In this document: positions 42,396 through 51,523 of the stretch, one piece after another | How the letters are laid out: the number at the start of each line of letters is the position of its first letter | How positions within the stretch are numbered: position 1 is the first letter of the stretch | Source: an uncultured Flavobacteriales bacterium | Lineage (GTDB): Bacteria; Bacteroidota; Bacteroidia; Flavobacteriales; Schleiferiaceae | Direction of reading: 5' to 3' | Length of the DNA: 64,000 nucleotides | Assembly: GCA_905478295.1 (NCBI GenBank) | Contig: CAJQHZ010000002.1 | Location: forward strand, 27,607 to 91,606 | Translations under genes and position numbers: made by a program | Notes under the pieces: generated by a model | What the model was told of the DNA's origin: nothing | Seen by the model: only the letters and a program-made list of their open reading frames with translations | Databases searched by the model: none

Positions 42396-45005
42396 ATGTT
42401 TTATACCAAACGACTTTTCACCATCGTGGCCGTTCTTTTCTTGGCCTCTTGTTCTACGACTAAAGATCGATGGGTGAACAGAAAGTACCACGAAGTAACG
42501 GCCCATTACAATGCCTACTTTAATGGCGAGGAGGCTTTTAATGAGGCCGTAGAACAGTTTCAAAACAGCGAAGACTGGGACTTTGAGCAATTCATGCCCA
42601 TTTACTTTTGGCCAGATGCAGACCAAGCTTCCGGGTTATTTGCGAAAATGGACCGCGCCATTGAGAAGAGCGCGAAAGTGGTGAAGAAGCACAGTATGGT
42701 CTTTGCCGGTAAACAGAAGAACGATTATGTATTTAAGGCGTACCTATTAATAGCCCGAAGTCGATTTTATAAGCATGAGTTGATACAAACCCTTGAAGCG
42801 ACTTCTTATATCGACGATAATTTCGGAAGAATCGAACTGGCGGAAGACGAGGTCTTTTGGGCAAAGCTTTTGGCAGCGCAGACGCATATTCGTATGGAGA
42901 ACTTCTTTCAGGCCGAGCAGCAGTTGGACGAGTTGTACACTAAAAAACTTCCGAAAGCTGAATTATTTGAGGCTCAAAAGACAATGGCCTATTTCCATTT
43001 CTCGCAAGAACGGTGGGTAGAGGCGCAGGACTGGGTTGCAGTAGCGGCGCAGAGCGCTAGTGTCAAATCGGAAAAGGTACGGCTGACGTATCTCAATGCG
43101 CAGCTTTTAGCAAAGCTTGGTAAAGGTTATGAAAGCGCATTAGCCTATGAAGACGTGTTGAAACTTCACCCGGACGATTATGACATCACCTTTTCTGCAC
43201 AAATCAAGCGAGCAGAGAATTTTGATGTTTTCATGGAAGATATTAGCGTCATTGAGAAGGCATTGAAAAAGATGCTCAAAGACGATAAAAACATCACGTA
43301 CCGCGATCAGGTTTATTATGTGTGGGCGTTGAAAGAATTAGATCTAGAGTACTATCCGGAGGCTGAGTTAAAGCTTCGTCAGAGTATCGCGGCATCGGTA
43401 GATAATGCACGTCAAAAAGGGAAAAGCTATTTAAAGCTGGGTGGAATTGCATTTGACTTTAAAGCGTTTGTCAACGCTCAAGCGTATTACGACAGTGCTA
43501 TTGCTGTTCTACCAATGGATTACCCAGGATTAGACACTCTTGAGGAGCGCACTTCAGTATTGAATGATTTGGTAGCCCAATTAAACGTTGTGGCTCTTGA
43601 AGACAGTCTTCAGTCGATGTACGGATTGAACGATCCGGCTTTGCGACAAAAATTTGAAGACTTTATAGAAGCCAAGCAGGCTCGAGAAGAGGAGGCAGCA
43701 AGACGCGCTGAAATCGTAGCGATGCGCGCAGCTGAAAACGCCCTTTTGGCAGATGCGGGTCCACAGGCAGGCGGCGGCTCTGGACAATGGTATTTTTACA
43801 ATCCAACAGTTCGAGCAAAGGGCGTGGCAGCATTTAAACGAACGTGGGGAAACCGGACATTAGAAGACCACTGGCGAACAAAGGACAAACCAGTACAAGG
43901 TTTTGCCGTGCAACAGACTGAGACGAGGGATACCTCTACAATAGATTCTACTAAGGTATTGTTACCGAGCGATGAAAACAGCGTGGATTATTACCTCGCA
44001 CGTGTTCTAAAAACAGATGATGATTTAAAGGCCAGCTTGCAGCGTGAGGCGTTTGCTAAAAGTGAATTAGGGTTCATTTATAAAGACGGACTTAAGGACA
44101 ACAATGAAGCCGAATTGGCGTGGGCAGACTACATGAATGAATTTGAGTCTTTTGCAAAGACGACACCGAAAGTTTTATATGGCCAGTATTTACTATTTAA
44201 CGAACAGGACGCAGAAGATAAGAGTGAGGCAGCAAAATCGGTTCTTTTGACAAACTACGCGAACAGCCCTTATGCGGCCTTATTGCGCGGTGAAAAGAAA
44301 GGCCCTAAAATCCCTTTGGAAGAGCAAGAAGCCTACGATGCTGCATTTACTGCGTATGAAGCGGGCCAATTTAAATCAGCGACAGCGCTACTTAACACGT
44401 TCGCAACAACCTACTCGAGCAGCGCGCTTTTACCGAAAACAGGCTTATTAGCAGCATATATTACAGGCACTTCTGGCGATGCTGAATCGACTATCGAAGC
44501 GCTTCAAGGGGTGGTTAAAACGTATTCAGGAACAGAAGAGGCCACCCGCGCCGCTCAGCTATTAAGCATGCTGCAAGACGATGAGCGCGGAAATGAAGAA
44601 GGACCAAATCGTGGAACGGGAGACCTAAAAGTGAATAAAGTAGATTTTCAGCGCCAAGACAATGCGCCACATAAATTTATATTAGCAATTCCCGCAGAAA
44701 ACTCAAAAATTAACGAGTTGCGTAACGCGCTTGCAGATTTCAACAAAGAGTTTTTCAAGTTTGACAACCTTCGCATCCAAAACATTTTCTACGATCAGAA
44801 CACGCAGCTCATTATTGTAAGCGGTTTGCGCACGAAAGAGAAGGCTGTGGTATACTTAAATACCTTCAATCAACAAGGAATATTGATAGAACAATACTAT
44901 CCAAAGGCTCGAAGTGCTGGTTTTTACATAAATAATCCGAACTTTGGCAAAGTTTATAGAGACAAGGTCCTTAAAGAGTACCTCCAATATTTTGACACAT
45001 TATGA
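42396..45005 (+). CDS. porW: Type IX secretion system lipoprotein PorW/SprE-like
   Basis: Large tetratricopeptide-repeat lipoprotein (869 residues) of the gliding/type IX secretion apparatus; PorW/SprE is required for secretion in Porphyromonas and Flavobacterium. The signal peptide ends in FLASC (cysteine about residue 19), and the next part, with KYHEVTAHYNAYFNGEEAF, is the characteristic N-terminus. Many helical repeats follow. A low-complexity segment with AGGGSG lies near residue 465, and SPOR-like strands (IVSGLRTKEKAVVYLNTF) near the end. It overlaps the bactofilin gene by 4 bp. Confidence 0.87.
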   Translation: MFYTKRLFTIVAVLFLASCSTTKDRWVNRKYHEVTAHYNAYFNGEEAFNEAVEQFQNSEDWDFEQFMPIYFWPDADQASGLFAKMDRAIEKSAKVVKKHSMVFAGKQKNDYVFKAYLLIARSRFYKHELIQTLEATSYIDDNFGRIELAEDEVFWAKLLAAQTHIRMENFFQAEQQLDELYTKKLPKAELFEAQKTMAYFHFSQERWVEAQDWVAVAAQSASVKSEKVRLTYLNAQLLAKLGKGYESALAYEDVLKLHPDDYDITFSAQIKRAENFDVFMEDISVIEKALKKMLKDDKNITYRDQVYYVWALKELDLEYYPEAELKLRQSIAASVDNARQKGKSYLKLGGIAFDFKAFVNAQAYYDSAIAVLPMDYPGLDTLEERTSVLNDLVAQLNVVALEDSLQSMYGLNDPALRQKFEDFIEAKQAREEEAARRAEIVAMRAAENALLADAGPQAGGGSGQWYFYNPTVRAKGVAAFKRTWGNRTLEDHWRTKDKPVQGFAVQQTETRDTSTIDSTKVLLPSDENSVDYYLARVLKTDDDLKASLQREAFAKSELGFIYKDGLKDNNEAELAWADYMNEFESFAKTTPKVLYGQYLLFNEQDAEDKSEAAKSVLLTNYANSPYAALLRGEKKGPKIPLEEQEAYDAAFTAYEAGQFKSATALLNTFATTYSSSALLPKTGLLAAYITGTSGDAESTIEALQGVVKTYSGTEEATRAAQLLSMLQDDERGNEEGPNRGTGDLKVNKVDFQRQDNAPHKFILAIPAENSKINELRNALADFNKEFFKFDNLRIQNIFYDQNTQLIIVSGLRTKEKAVVYLNTFNQQGILIEQYYPKARSAGFYINNPNFGKVYRDKVLKEYLQYFDTL

Positions 45006-45400
45006 TTTCATCTGCAAAAAAGTACCCAGAACAAGCCCAAGCATCGAACCGTATACTAGCGGGCACAAGTATTACCGGCGATATAGTTTCGGATGGAGAC
45101 ATACGAGTTGACGGAAAAGTAGCGGGAAGCATGAAGGTTACCGGGAAATTAGTCATCGGTGAACACGGTCTTGTGGAAGGAGAGGTAGAATGTAAAAACG
45201 CCGCTATCGCAGGTCAATTAGAAGGAACGATCAATGTTGCACAGTCGCTATCACTTTCGGCTTCAGCGAAAGTGAAAGGCAAGGTACAGGTTGAGAAACT
45301 AGCCGTGGAGCCAGGCGCTGAGATCAACGGATCTCTGGCCATGGGTGCGGTTATGCGTAAAGTCAACGAGTCAGATAAAGACAGCGTTCAAAGCGCCTAA
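45002..45400 (+). CDS. Bactofilin (polymer-forming cytoskeletal protein)
   Basis: Protein of 132 residues that should form a right-handed beta helix and polymerise near the membrane. The repeating hydrophobic-glycine pattern (GTSITGDIVSDGDIRVDGKVAG, then VEGEVECKNAAIAGQLEG) is the DUF583 fold. Its start overlaps the porW stop by 4 bp and the AtpZ-like gene follows after 2 bp, so it joins secretion and ATP-synthase genes in one run. Confidence 0.92.
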   Translation: MISSAKKYPEQAQASNRILAGTSITGDIVSDGDIRVDGKVAGSMKVTGKLVIGEHGLVEGEVECKNAAIAGQLEGTINVAQSLSLSASAKVKGKVQVEKLAVEPGAEINGSLAMGAVMRKVNESDKDSVQSA

Positions 45401-45402
45401 TA

Positions 45403-45600
45403 ATGTCCGATAAAAAATTCTTGCGCTTCAGTACACTTGGGGTGCAGATGGCTGTACTCATCTTTTTGGGTTCGGAATTAGGTAAATATTTAGACGAAAA
45501 ATACGTCTCAGAAAAAGGGATATACACCGCAGTATGCGTTTTGGCGGCCGTGGGGGTTTCCTTGTACCAACTTGTAAAAGGACTACCTAAAGATGAGTAG
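45403..45600 (+). CDS. AtpZ/AtpI family protein
   Basis: Small membrane protein of 65 residues with two membrane segments (about 11-28 and 38-57). KFLRFSTLGVQMAVLIFLGSELGKYLDEKY is the typical AtpZ/AtpI pattern. Such proteins assist assembly of the ATP synthase rotor ring or magnesium handling. The gene overlaps the next one by 8 bp. Confidence 0.87.
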   Translation: MSDKKFLRFSTLGVQMAVLIFLGSELGKYLDEKYVSEKGIYTAVCVLAAVGVSLYQLVKGLPKDE

Positions 45601-45973
45601 AGCTTCTCGAGAGAAAAAGCTATTGTATCCCACCTTGTTGGTGGCGGCTGTTTTGGCGTGGCTTATTCAGCAGGAATTAACACCTGATGAACTTCATGGA
45701 ATTTTAGCACGATGCTACATTTTCAATATTTTTATGGCAGCACTTATACACCTAGCTATGATTGGCTTAAAAAAAGCGCACGTAGAAAAACTGGGGTTTG
45801 TGTTTTTATCAGGGAGTGGTTTAAAAGTTCTATTGTTTTTTCTCCTCATTTACCCTGTGTTCAACGCTGATGGAGACCTATCGAGCATGGAGTTTGCCTC
45901 TTTTTTCATTCCGTACAGCTTGATTACCGTCATGGAAACAGCGGCATTGGTGCGCCAATTGAACCGCGCATAA
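45593..45973 (+). CDS. DUF6168-type membrane protein of the atp locus
   Basis: Membrane protein of 126 residues with four hydrophobic segments (about 12-27, 38-60, 68-88 and 100-120). Position between the AtpZ-like gene and atpB and the four-helix layout suggest a role like that of the ATP synthase I protein, but there is no sequence proof. No other domain is visible. Confidence 0.72.
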   Translation: MSRASREKKLLYPTLLVAAVLAWLIQQELTPDELHGILARCYIFNIFMAALIHLAMIGLKKAHVEKLGFVFLSGSGLKVLLFFLLIYPVFNADGDLSSMEFASFFIPYSLITVMETAALVRQLNRA

Positions 45974-46021
45974 CCCTAAAAAAACCGCGTTTAAGTTGGC
46001 GTAAAACGAAGGAGTTTTATT

Positions 46022-46049
46022 GGGTTCGCTGGAGCCCTTTAGCGAGCCC
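46022..46049 (+). other. Hairpin in the leader region of atpB
   Basis: GGGTTCGCT pairs with AGCGAGCCC (one G-T) around a 10-base loop. It lies 86 bp before atpB in the 161-bp gap between the DUF6168-type gene and atpB, and there is no T-run directly behind it. It could slow transcription entering the atp genes or stabilise a processed mRNA end. Confidence 0.4.
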
Positions 46050-46101
46050 GAATGTCTCAAAAAAATAGTGTGTTTTCTTTTCGAAGAAAGAGATTAAGTG
46101 T

Positions 46102-46109
46102 TAGTTTTG
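46102..46109 (+). promoter_or_regulatory. Candidate -7 promoter element for the atpBEFHAG operon
   Basis: TAGTTTTG matches TAnnTTTG and lies 33 bp before the atpB start. A weak -33-like TTTTCG lies about 19 bp further upstream. An own promoter here would separate ATP-synthase expression from the porW/bactofilin genes. Confidence 0.45.
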
Positions 46110-46134
46110 CATCGCTTTAATTCCTAAAGAGGAA

Positions 46135-47256
46135 ATGCCAAATAGTATGAGAGCTAACGCTACTGTCTTTTTTGCCTTTGTAGGCGTATTGTTTTTCACC
46201 CCCGTTGCTCATGTTCAAGCTGAAAATGTTGAGAAACCTCAGCAGGAACAGGCGCATCACGAAGACGTTCATAACGGCGATACTCATGACGAAGCATCTG
46301 GCGAAAAGGACATCAAAGGCATTATCAAAGAGACCATTCAGCACCACCTCGCGGACTCCTATGAATTCCACGTTACTGACGGAATAGGTTTTCCATTGCC
46401 AGTAATTCTTGTGGATCGCGGTTTGAAAGTCTTTATGTCATCTGCATTTCACCACGGTAGTATAGCAGAAGTCGATGGTAACTTTTACAAGGAACACCAC
46501 GGTAAGATCTACAAAACGGACGCTCTCGGGACCCTTTCTTATGATCATAACCACCACCCAACAAACGATAAGCCGTTAGATTTTTCTATCACGAAGAATG
46601 TTTTTGTGATTTTAGTCATGGCCATTTTTATGTTTTTCTTGTTCAGAGGTGTAGCCAAGACATATCAAACAGGTTTGGCGCCCAAGAAGGCCGGTCGTTT
46701 CTTGGAGCCCATCGTTATTTATGTTCGCGACGAAATCGCCATTCCAAATATTGGTGAGAAGCACTATAAGAAATACATGAGTTATTTACTTACAGTATTC
46801 TTCTTTATATGGTTCTTGAACTTAGTGGGGATGACACCGCTGGGCGTAAACGTAACTGGAAATATTGCCATCACATTTTCTCTTGCATTGATGACATTCA
46901 TAATAACTCAGGTTTCGGGCAAAAAAGACTATTGGAGGCACATCTTTTGGATGCCAGGAGTACCTGTTTTAATTCGTCCGGCATTGGCAGTAATAGAGCT
47001 TATCGGCTTGGTTGTTAAACCATTTTCATTAATGATTCGATTGTATGCAAATATGCTTGCAGGTCATGTTGTTCTAATGAGCATTATTGGCTTGATTTTC
47101 ATTTTTGAAAGCTGGATAGCGGCCCCAGCCTTTTTGGGTTTAACCGTTGTCCTATCATTACTTGAACTTTTAGTTGCGGCGCTTCAGGCGTATATATTTA
47201 CTATGTTGACAGCCCTTTATTTTGGCTCAGCAGTGGAGGAGCACGCACATCATTAA
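46135..47256 (+). CDS. atpB: ATP synthase subunit a
   Basis: Proton-channel subunit of the Fo sector; 373 residues, longer than the E. coli form (271). The extra N-terminus has a signal-peptide-like segment (about residues 9-30) and then a histidine- and acid-rich stretch, rich in HH, HE and HD pairs. The conserved channel region includes the key arginine in SLMIRLYANMLAGHV, and EPIVIYVRDEIAIPNIG. An ATG at 46147 is a possible alternative start. Confidence 0.95.
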   Translation: MPNSMRANATVFFAFVGVLFFTPVAHVQAENVEKPQQEQAHHEDVHNGDTHDEASGEKDIKGIIKETIQHHLADSYEFHVTDGIGFPLPVILVDRGLKVFMSSAFHHGSIAEVDGNFYKEHHGKIYKTDALGTLSYDHNHHPTNDKPLDFSITKNVFVILVMAIFMFFLFRGVAKTYQTGLAPKKAGRFLEPIVIYVRDEIAIPNIGEKHYKKYMSYLLTVFFFIWFLNLVGMTPLGVNVTGNIAITFSLALMTFIITQVSGKKDYWRHIFWMPGVPVLIRPALAVIELIGLVVKPFSLMIRLYANMLAGHVVLMSIIGLIFIFESWIAAPAFLGLTVVLSLLELLVAALQAYIFTMLTALYFGSAVEEHAHH

Positions 47257-47270
47257 CAAATGAGTATTAA

Positions 47271-47480
<210 letters not shown>

Positions 47481-47490
47481 AGAAATTGAA

Positions 47491-47524
47491 CAAGGAGAAG
47501 TCAACGATTGGTTGACGCTCCTTG
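47491..47524 (+). other. Intercistronic hairpin between atpE and atpF
   Basis: CAAGGAG and CTCCTTG, then GTCAAC and GTTGAC, pair to form a 13-bp stem with a small bulge around GATTG. There is no T-run, so it is not a classic terminator. A role in mRNA processing or 3'-end protection of the atpE message, which must be made in excess, is plausible. Confidence 0.6.
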
Positions 47525-47562
47525 TTACAACCCAAGGTATAGTTTGATTCAATAAATCAATT

Positions 47563-48063
47563 ATGGATAAATTAATTCAAGATTTCTCTTACGGCTTGTT
47601 TATATGGCAAGTTCTAGTCTTTGTTTTGTTGATTTTCTTGTTAAGAAAGTTCGCGTGGAAGCCAATTTTAGAGGCTGTTAACGAAAGAGAAGAGTCCATC
47701 GAAGGCGCTCTGAAAGCAGCAGAGAAGGCACGTGAAGAAATGAAGTCACTTCAGGCAGATAATGAGGCTGTTTTAAGGGAAGCCCGCGAAGAGCGTGAGC
47801 GTATCCTAAAAGAGGCACGTGACATGAAAAACAAGATGATTTCTGAGGCAAAAGACGCAGCGGCTACGGAAGCTGATAAGGCTATTATATCTGCGAAAGC
47901 GGCAATTGAAGCGGAGAAAACAGCGGCAATTGCTGAGCTTAAGAATCAGGCGGCTTCATTGAGTATCGATGTTGCTGAAAAGATTTTGGGCCAAGAGTTG
48001 AGTGCTGAAAACAAGCAAACAGCAATGATTGGTAAGATCATTGAAGACGTGAAATTCAACTAA
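47563..48063 (+). CDS. atpF: ATP synthase subunit b
   Basis: Peripheral-stalk subunit of 166 residues: one N-terminal membrane segment (about 9-27), FAWKPILEAVNERE, then a long charged coiled coil (EKAREEM to MKNKMISEAKDAA). Standard length. It is followed by atpH after 8 bp. Confidence 0.94.
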   Translation: MDKLIQDFSYGLFIWQVLVFVLLIFLLRKFAWKPILEAVNEREESIEGALKAAEKAREEMKSLQADNEAVLREAREERERILKEARDMKNKMISEAKDAAATEADKAIISAKAAIEAEKTAAIAELKNQAASLSIDVAEKILGQELSAENKQTAMIGKIIEDVKFN

Positions 48064-48071
48064 GAACAGGT

Positions 48072-48608
48072 ATGAATTATCCAAGAGTCGCAACCCGTTA
48101 CAGCAAAGCCTTGTTAGAATTGTCGATTGAACAAAACGTATTAGACGTCGTTCGCGCTGATGCCGCTTTAACAAAGGAATCGGTTTTAGCATCTGGAGAA
48201 CTAGCATTGTTGCTCAAGAATCCAGTGGTTAAATCGCACAAGAAGCAGGCGATCTTAAAAGAGGTTTTCGGTGGAAAGGTGAGTGAACTTTTCGAGGGTT
48301 TCATTATGCTGCTTGCTAACAACGGTCGCGAAGAGCATTTGGCTAAAGTTTGCGAGAAGTTTGAAAAAGACGTTTTAGCGCACAAAGGAATCATTGAGGC
48401 TCACGTGGTAAGTGCTGTTGCTTTGTCTCCAAGCGATAAAGAGAAATTGGTTTCGAAATTATCGAGCCAATTGAGCAAAGAGGTATTGCTCACTGAAGAA
48501 GTCGACGCTACCGTTATCGGTGGATTGAAGTTGGAAGTGGAAGGATACCAAATAGACAATACAATTTCCGGTAAACTAAGAGCATTGCGCAACGCAATGA
48601 TTGACTAG
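48072..48608 (+). CDS. atpH: ATP synthase subunit delta
   Basis: Connects the peripheral stalk to the F1 head; 178 residues. The N-terminus RVATRYSKALLELS and the C-terminal VDATVIGGLKLEVEGYQID are typical of the family. atpA follows after 45 bp. Confidence 0.93.
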   Translation: MNYPRVATRYSKALLELSIEQNVLDVVRADAALTKESVLASGELALLLKNPVVKSHKKQAILKEVFGGKVSELFEGFIMLLANNGREEHLAKVCEKFEKDVLAHKGIIEAHVVSAVALSPSDKEKLVSKLSSQLSKEVLLTEEVDATVIGGLKLEVEGYQIDNTISGKLRALRNAMID

Positions 48609-48653
48609 TCACTAAGTATAACAACAGAAAAAAAAGACCTTAAATAGAGGATC

Positions 48654-50234
48654 ATGGCAGAAGTTAATCCAGCTGAAATTTCAGCAATCCTTAAGCAACA
48701 ATTATCTGGTTTTAGCGATGGCGCTGACCTAAACGAAGTGGGTACCGTACTTGAAGTAGGTGATGGTATTGCACGTGCTTACGGTTTGGCAAACGCACAA
48801 TCGGGTGAGTTGGTACAGTTCGAAAACGGCCAAAAAGGTATCGTATTGAACTTAGAAGAGGACAACGTCGGTATCGTATTGCTCGCTCCGTCTACGGACA
48901 TCAAGGAGGGAACTACTGTTAAACGTACAAACACTATTGCATCTATAAACGTAGGTGAGGGAGTTGTGGGTCGTGTGGTTGATACTTTGGGTAAACCCAT
49001 CGACGGTAAAGGACCGATTCAGGGCGAAACATTTGAGTTGCCATTGGAGCGTAAAGCACCAGGAGTAATTTTCCGTCAGCCTGTGAACGAACCAATGCAA
49101 ACAGGTATCAAGTCAATTGACGCTATGATTCCAATTGGTCGTGGTCAACGTGAGCTTATTATCGGTGACCGTCAGACAGGTAAGACTACTGTTGCGATCG
49201 ATACCATTATTAACCAGAAGGAGTTCTTCGACAAGGGTGAGCCGGTATACTGTATCTACGTTGCTGTAGGTCAGAAAGGCTCTACAGTTGCAGGTATTGC
49301 TAAGACGTTGGAAGACGCTGGTGCAATGCAGTACACTACGATTGTTGCGGCGAACGCTTCTGATCCTGCACCGATGCAGTTCTATGCGCCATTTGCTGGT
49401 GCAGCAATCGGTGAGTACTTCCGCGATACAGGTCGTCCAGGCTTGATCATCTATGATGACCTTTCAAAGCAGGCAGTAGCTTACCGTGAGGTTTCATTGT
49501 TGCTACGCCGTCCTCCTGGTCGCGAGGCATACCCAGGTGATGTATTCTACTTGCACTCAAGATTATTGGAGCGTGCGGCAAAAGTGATCGCTGATGATAC
49601 TATTGCTTCGCAAATGAACGACCTTCCTGAGTCGCTGAAAGACAAAGTAAAAGGAGGCGGTTCTTTAACGGCACTCCCGATCATTGAAACACAAGCGGGT
49701 GATGTATCTGCATACATTCCTACCAATGTAATTTCTATTACTGACGGACAGATCTTCCTAGAAGCCGACCTCTTTAACGCGGGTGTACGTCCTGCGATCA
49801 ACGTAGGGATCTCTGTATCGCGTGTAGGGGGTTCTGCTCAGATCAAGCCGATGAAGAAAGTATCCGGTACGCTGAAGCTTGACCAAGCACAGTACCGTGA
49901 GCTAGAAGCGTTTGCTAAGTTTGGATCTGACCTTGATGCAGCGACAATGTCTGTGATCAACAAAGGTGAGCGTAACGTGGAGATTCTGAAGCAAGGTGTG
50001 AATGCACCGATGTCGGTTGCACACCAGGTAGCGATCATCTATGTAGGTACTAAAGGAAAACTGAACAAAGTTCCAGTAAATAAGGTAAAAGCATTTGAAA
50101 GTGCACTTATCGAATACATGGAAGGAAATAAGAAAGACGCGCTTAACAGCATAGCTGGTGGCAAGTGGACGGACGCAGAGATTGGTGCTATTGAAGCGTC
50201 TATTGCGGAAGTACTACCTAACTACGAAGCGTAA
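48654..50234 (+). CDS. atpA: ATP synthase subunit alpha
   Basis: Non-catalytic nucleotide-binding subunit of F1; 526 residues. Walker A is GDRQTGKT (about residues 172-179), Walker B region ends in [11 protein letters not shown], and the alpha-type signature [17 protein letters not shown] is present. Codon choice is strongly biased, as expected for a highly expressed gene. Confidence 0.98.
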   Translation: MAEVNPAEISAILKQQLSGFSDGADLNEVGTVLEVGDGIARAYGLANAQSGELVQFENGQKGIVLNLEEDNVGIVLLAPSTDIKEGTTVKRTNTIASINVGEGVVGRVVDTLGKPIDGKGPIQGETFELPLERKAPGVIFRQPVNEPMQTGIKSIDAMIPIGRGQRELIIGDRQTGKTTVAIDTIINQKEFFDKGEPVYCIYVAVGQKGSTVAGIAKTLEDAGAMQYTTIVAANASDPAPMQFYAPFAGAAIGEYFRDTGRPGLIIYDDLSKQAVAYREVSLLLRRPPGREAYPGDVFYLHSRLLERAAKVIADDTIASQMNDLPESLKDKVKGGGSLTALPIIETQAGDVSAYIPTNVISITDGQIFLEADLFNAGVRPAINVGISVSRVGGSAQIKPMKKVSGTLKLDQAQYRELEAFAKFGSDLDAATMSVINKGERNVEILKQGVNAPMSVAHQVAIIYVGTKGKLNKVPVNKVKAFESALIEYMEGNKKDALNSIAGGKWTDAEIGAIEASIAEVLPNYEA

Positions 50235-50269
50235 TTTACCTCCCTTAGGGAAGGAAAAACTAACGTCCT

Positions 50270-51133
50270 ATGGCGAACTTAAAAGAACTTAGAAACAGAA
50301 TCACTTCTATTGGTAGCACAATGAAGATCACTTCAGCGATGAAGATGGTGAGTGCCGCTAAATTGAAGAAAGCACAAGATGCGATCGTACAGATGCGCCC
50401 CTATGCTTCTAAGTTGACTGAAATTCTTCAGAAAGCATCCAGTACATTGGATAGTAGCGAAAACGCCTACGGTGAAGTTCGTGACGGTAACAAGGTACGT
50501 TTGGTGGTGATTTCTTCGAACAGAGGTCTTTGTGGTGGATTTAACTCAAGTGTTGTTAAAAAAGCAAAGAGTTACATGGCTGCAAACCCCGCTGAGTATA
50601 CCATTGCTACGGTCGGAAAGAAAGCGCACGATGCCTTTAAAAACGATTCGCGCAAAGTAAGCAGCAACACAGCACTTTGGGATGAAATCACGTTTGACGG
50701 TGCCAAGCAAGAGGCGCAAGCCTTGATGGACGGTTTTATTGCCGGCGAGTTTGATAAAGTTGTAATCCTTTATAACTCCTTTAAGAACGCAGCTGTTCAA
50801 GAGCCGCAGGCAGAGCAATTTTTGCCGATAGCCATGGACGAGCAATTAGGAACTGAGGAAGTGGCTGACACTACAGAGTACATCTATGAGCCTTCGATGC
50901 AAGAAATTTTAGCCGATTTGATTCCGACGTCATTAAAGACGCAATTCTTTGCAGCGCTTCTAGATGCGAATGCGTCAGAGCATGGTGCTCGTATGACGGC
51001 GATGCACAAAGCAACCGACAATGCAAAAGCACTACAGGGAGATTTGAAGCTTGAATACAACAAGGCACGTCAGGCGGCGATCACCAATGAAATCCTTGAG
51101 ATTGTGGGTGGTGCAGATGCCTTGGCGGGTTAA
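50270..51133 (+). CDS. atpG: ATP synthase subunit gamma
   Basis: Central rotor shaft of F1; 287 residues. The N-terminal RNRITSIGSTMKITSAMKMVSAAKL and the C-terminal ITNEILEIVGGADAL are diagnostic, with SSNRGLCGGFNSS in between. It is the last gene of the operon: atpD and atpC (beta, epsilon) are not here, as is usual in Bacteroidota. A terminator follows after 20 bp. Confidence 0.97.
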   Translation: MANLKELRNRITSIGSTMKITSAMKMVSAAKLKKAQDAIVQMRPYASKLTEILQKASSTLDSSENAYGEVRDGNKVRLVVISSNRGLCGGFNSSVVKKAKSYMAANPAEYTIATVGKKAHDAFKNDSRKVSSNTALWDEITFDGAKQEAQALMDGFIAGEFDKVVILYNSFKNAAVQEPQAEQFLPIAMDEQLGTEEVADTTEYIYEPSMQEILADLIPTSLKTQFFAALLDANASEHGARMTAMHKATDNAKALQGDLKLEYNKARQAAITNEILEIVGGADALAG

Positions 51134-51152
51134 TACAACCTATACAAACATC

Positions 51153-51185
51153 AAAAAACCCGCGGTTCGAGCCGCGGGTTTTTTT
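51153..51185. terminator. Terminator of the atp operon
   Basis: CCCGCGG and CCGCGGG pair around a TTCGAG loop, with an A-run before and seven T after. Confidence 0.88.
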
Positions 51186-51290
51186 GTCAAATAGACTCAA
51201 TCGAGACAATCGTTGTGGTAAAACACTGGTAACGAGTAGAAGAATAGAATTTCTGTATACTTTAGGGGTCCAAACCATTATCTAAGTACC

Positions 51291-51470
51291 ATGTCACAAT
51301 CTGAACTGCTCCAAAAGGAGTTTATCAGTGTAGCTGAACTCATGCAGCTTTTCGATATTTCCCGTGCCACTGCGCAGCGCTTGCTTAAGTCTGGCGAGGT
51401 CGTCCATAGTAAATTAGGCGGTAAAATTATCATTCCCACGCGCCCACTCCGTGAAAAATTTGGGTTGTAG
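51291..51470 (+). CDS. Tiny helix-turn-helix (excisionase-like) protein
   Basis: A 59-residue frame starting with the ATG at 51291, too short for a 60-residue filter. The product contains FISVAELMQLFDISRATAQRLLKSGEV followed by a short wing with KIIIPTRPL, the layout of MerR/excisionase-type helix-turn-helix domains used for DNA binding. It sits alone between the atp terminator and the histidine kinase gene, 157 bp from atpG. No phage or integrase gene is nearby, so excision is unlikely; a small regulator is more likely. Confidence 0.65.
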   Translation: MSQSELLQKEFISVAELMQLFDISRATAQRLLKSGEVVHSKLGGKIIIPTRPLREKFGL

Positions 51471-51523
51471 AAATTTCCGCAATTAGCCTTTCCGACCTGC
51501 GAGTATTGCCTTAATTTAGAAAC

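Noticed and set aside
42321..42626. N-terminal extension of the M23 peptidase frame
   Set aside because: It would cover the divergent porW/sprE start and signal peptide, and the protein has a natural start at 42320.
47731..47746. GGCACGTGAAGA as a parS-like site in atpF
   Set aside because: Only the central half matches; the left arm is unrelated and it lies in ordinary coding sequence.
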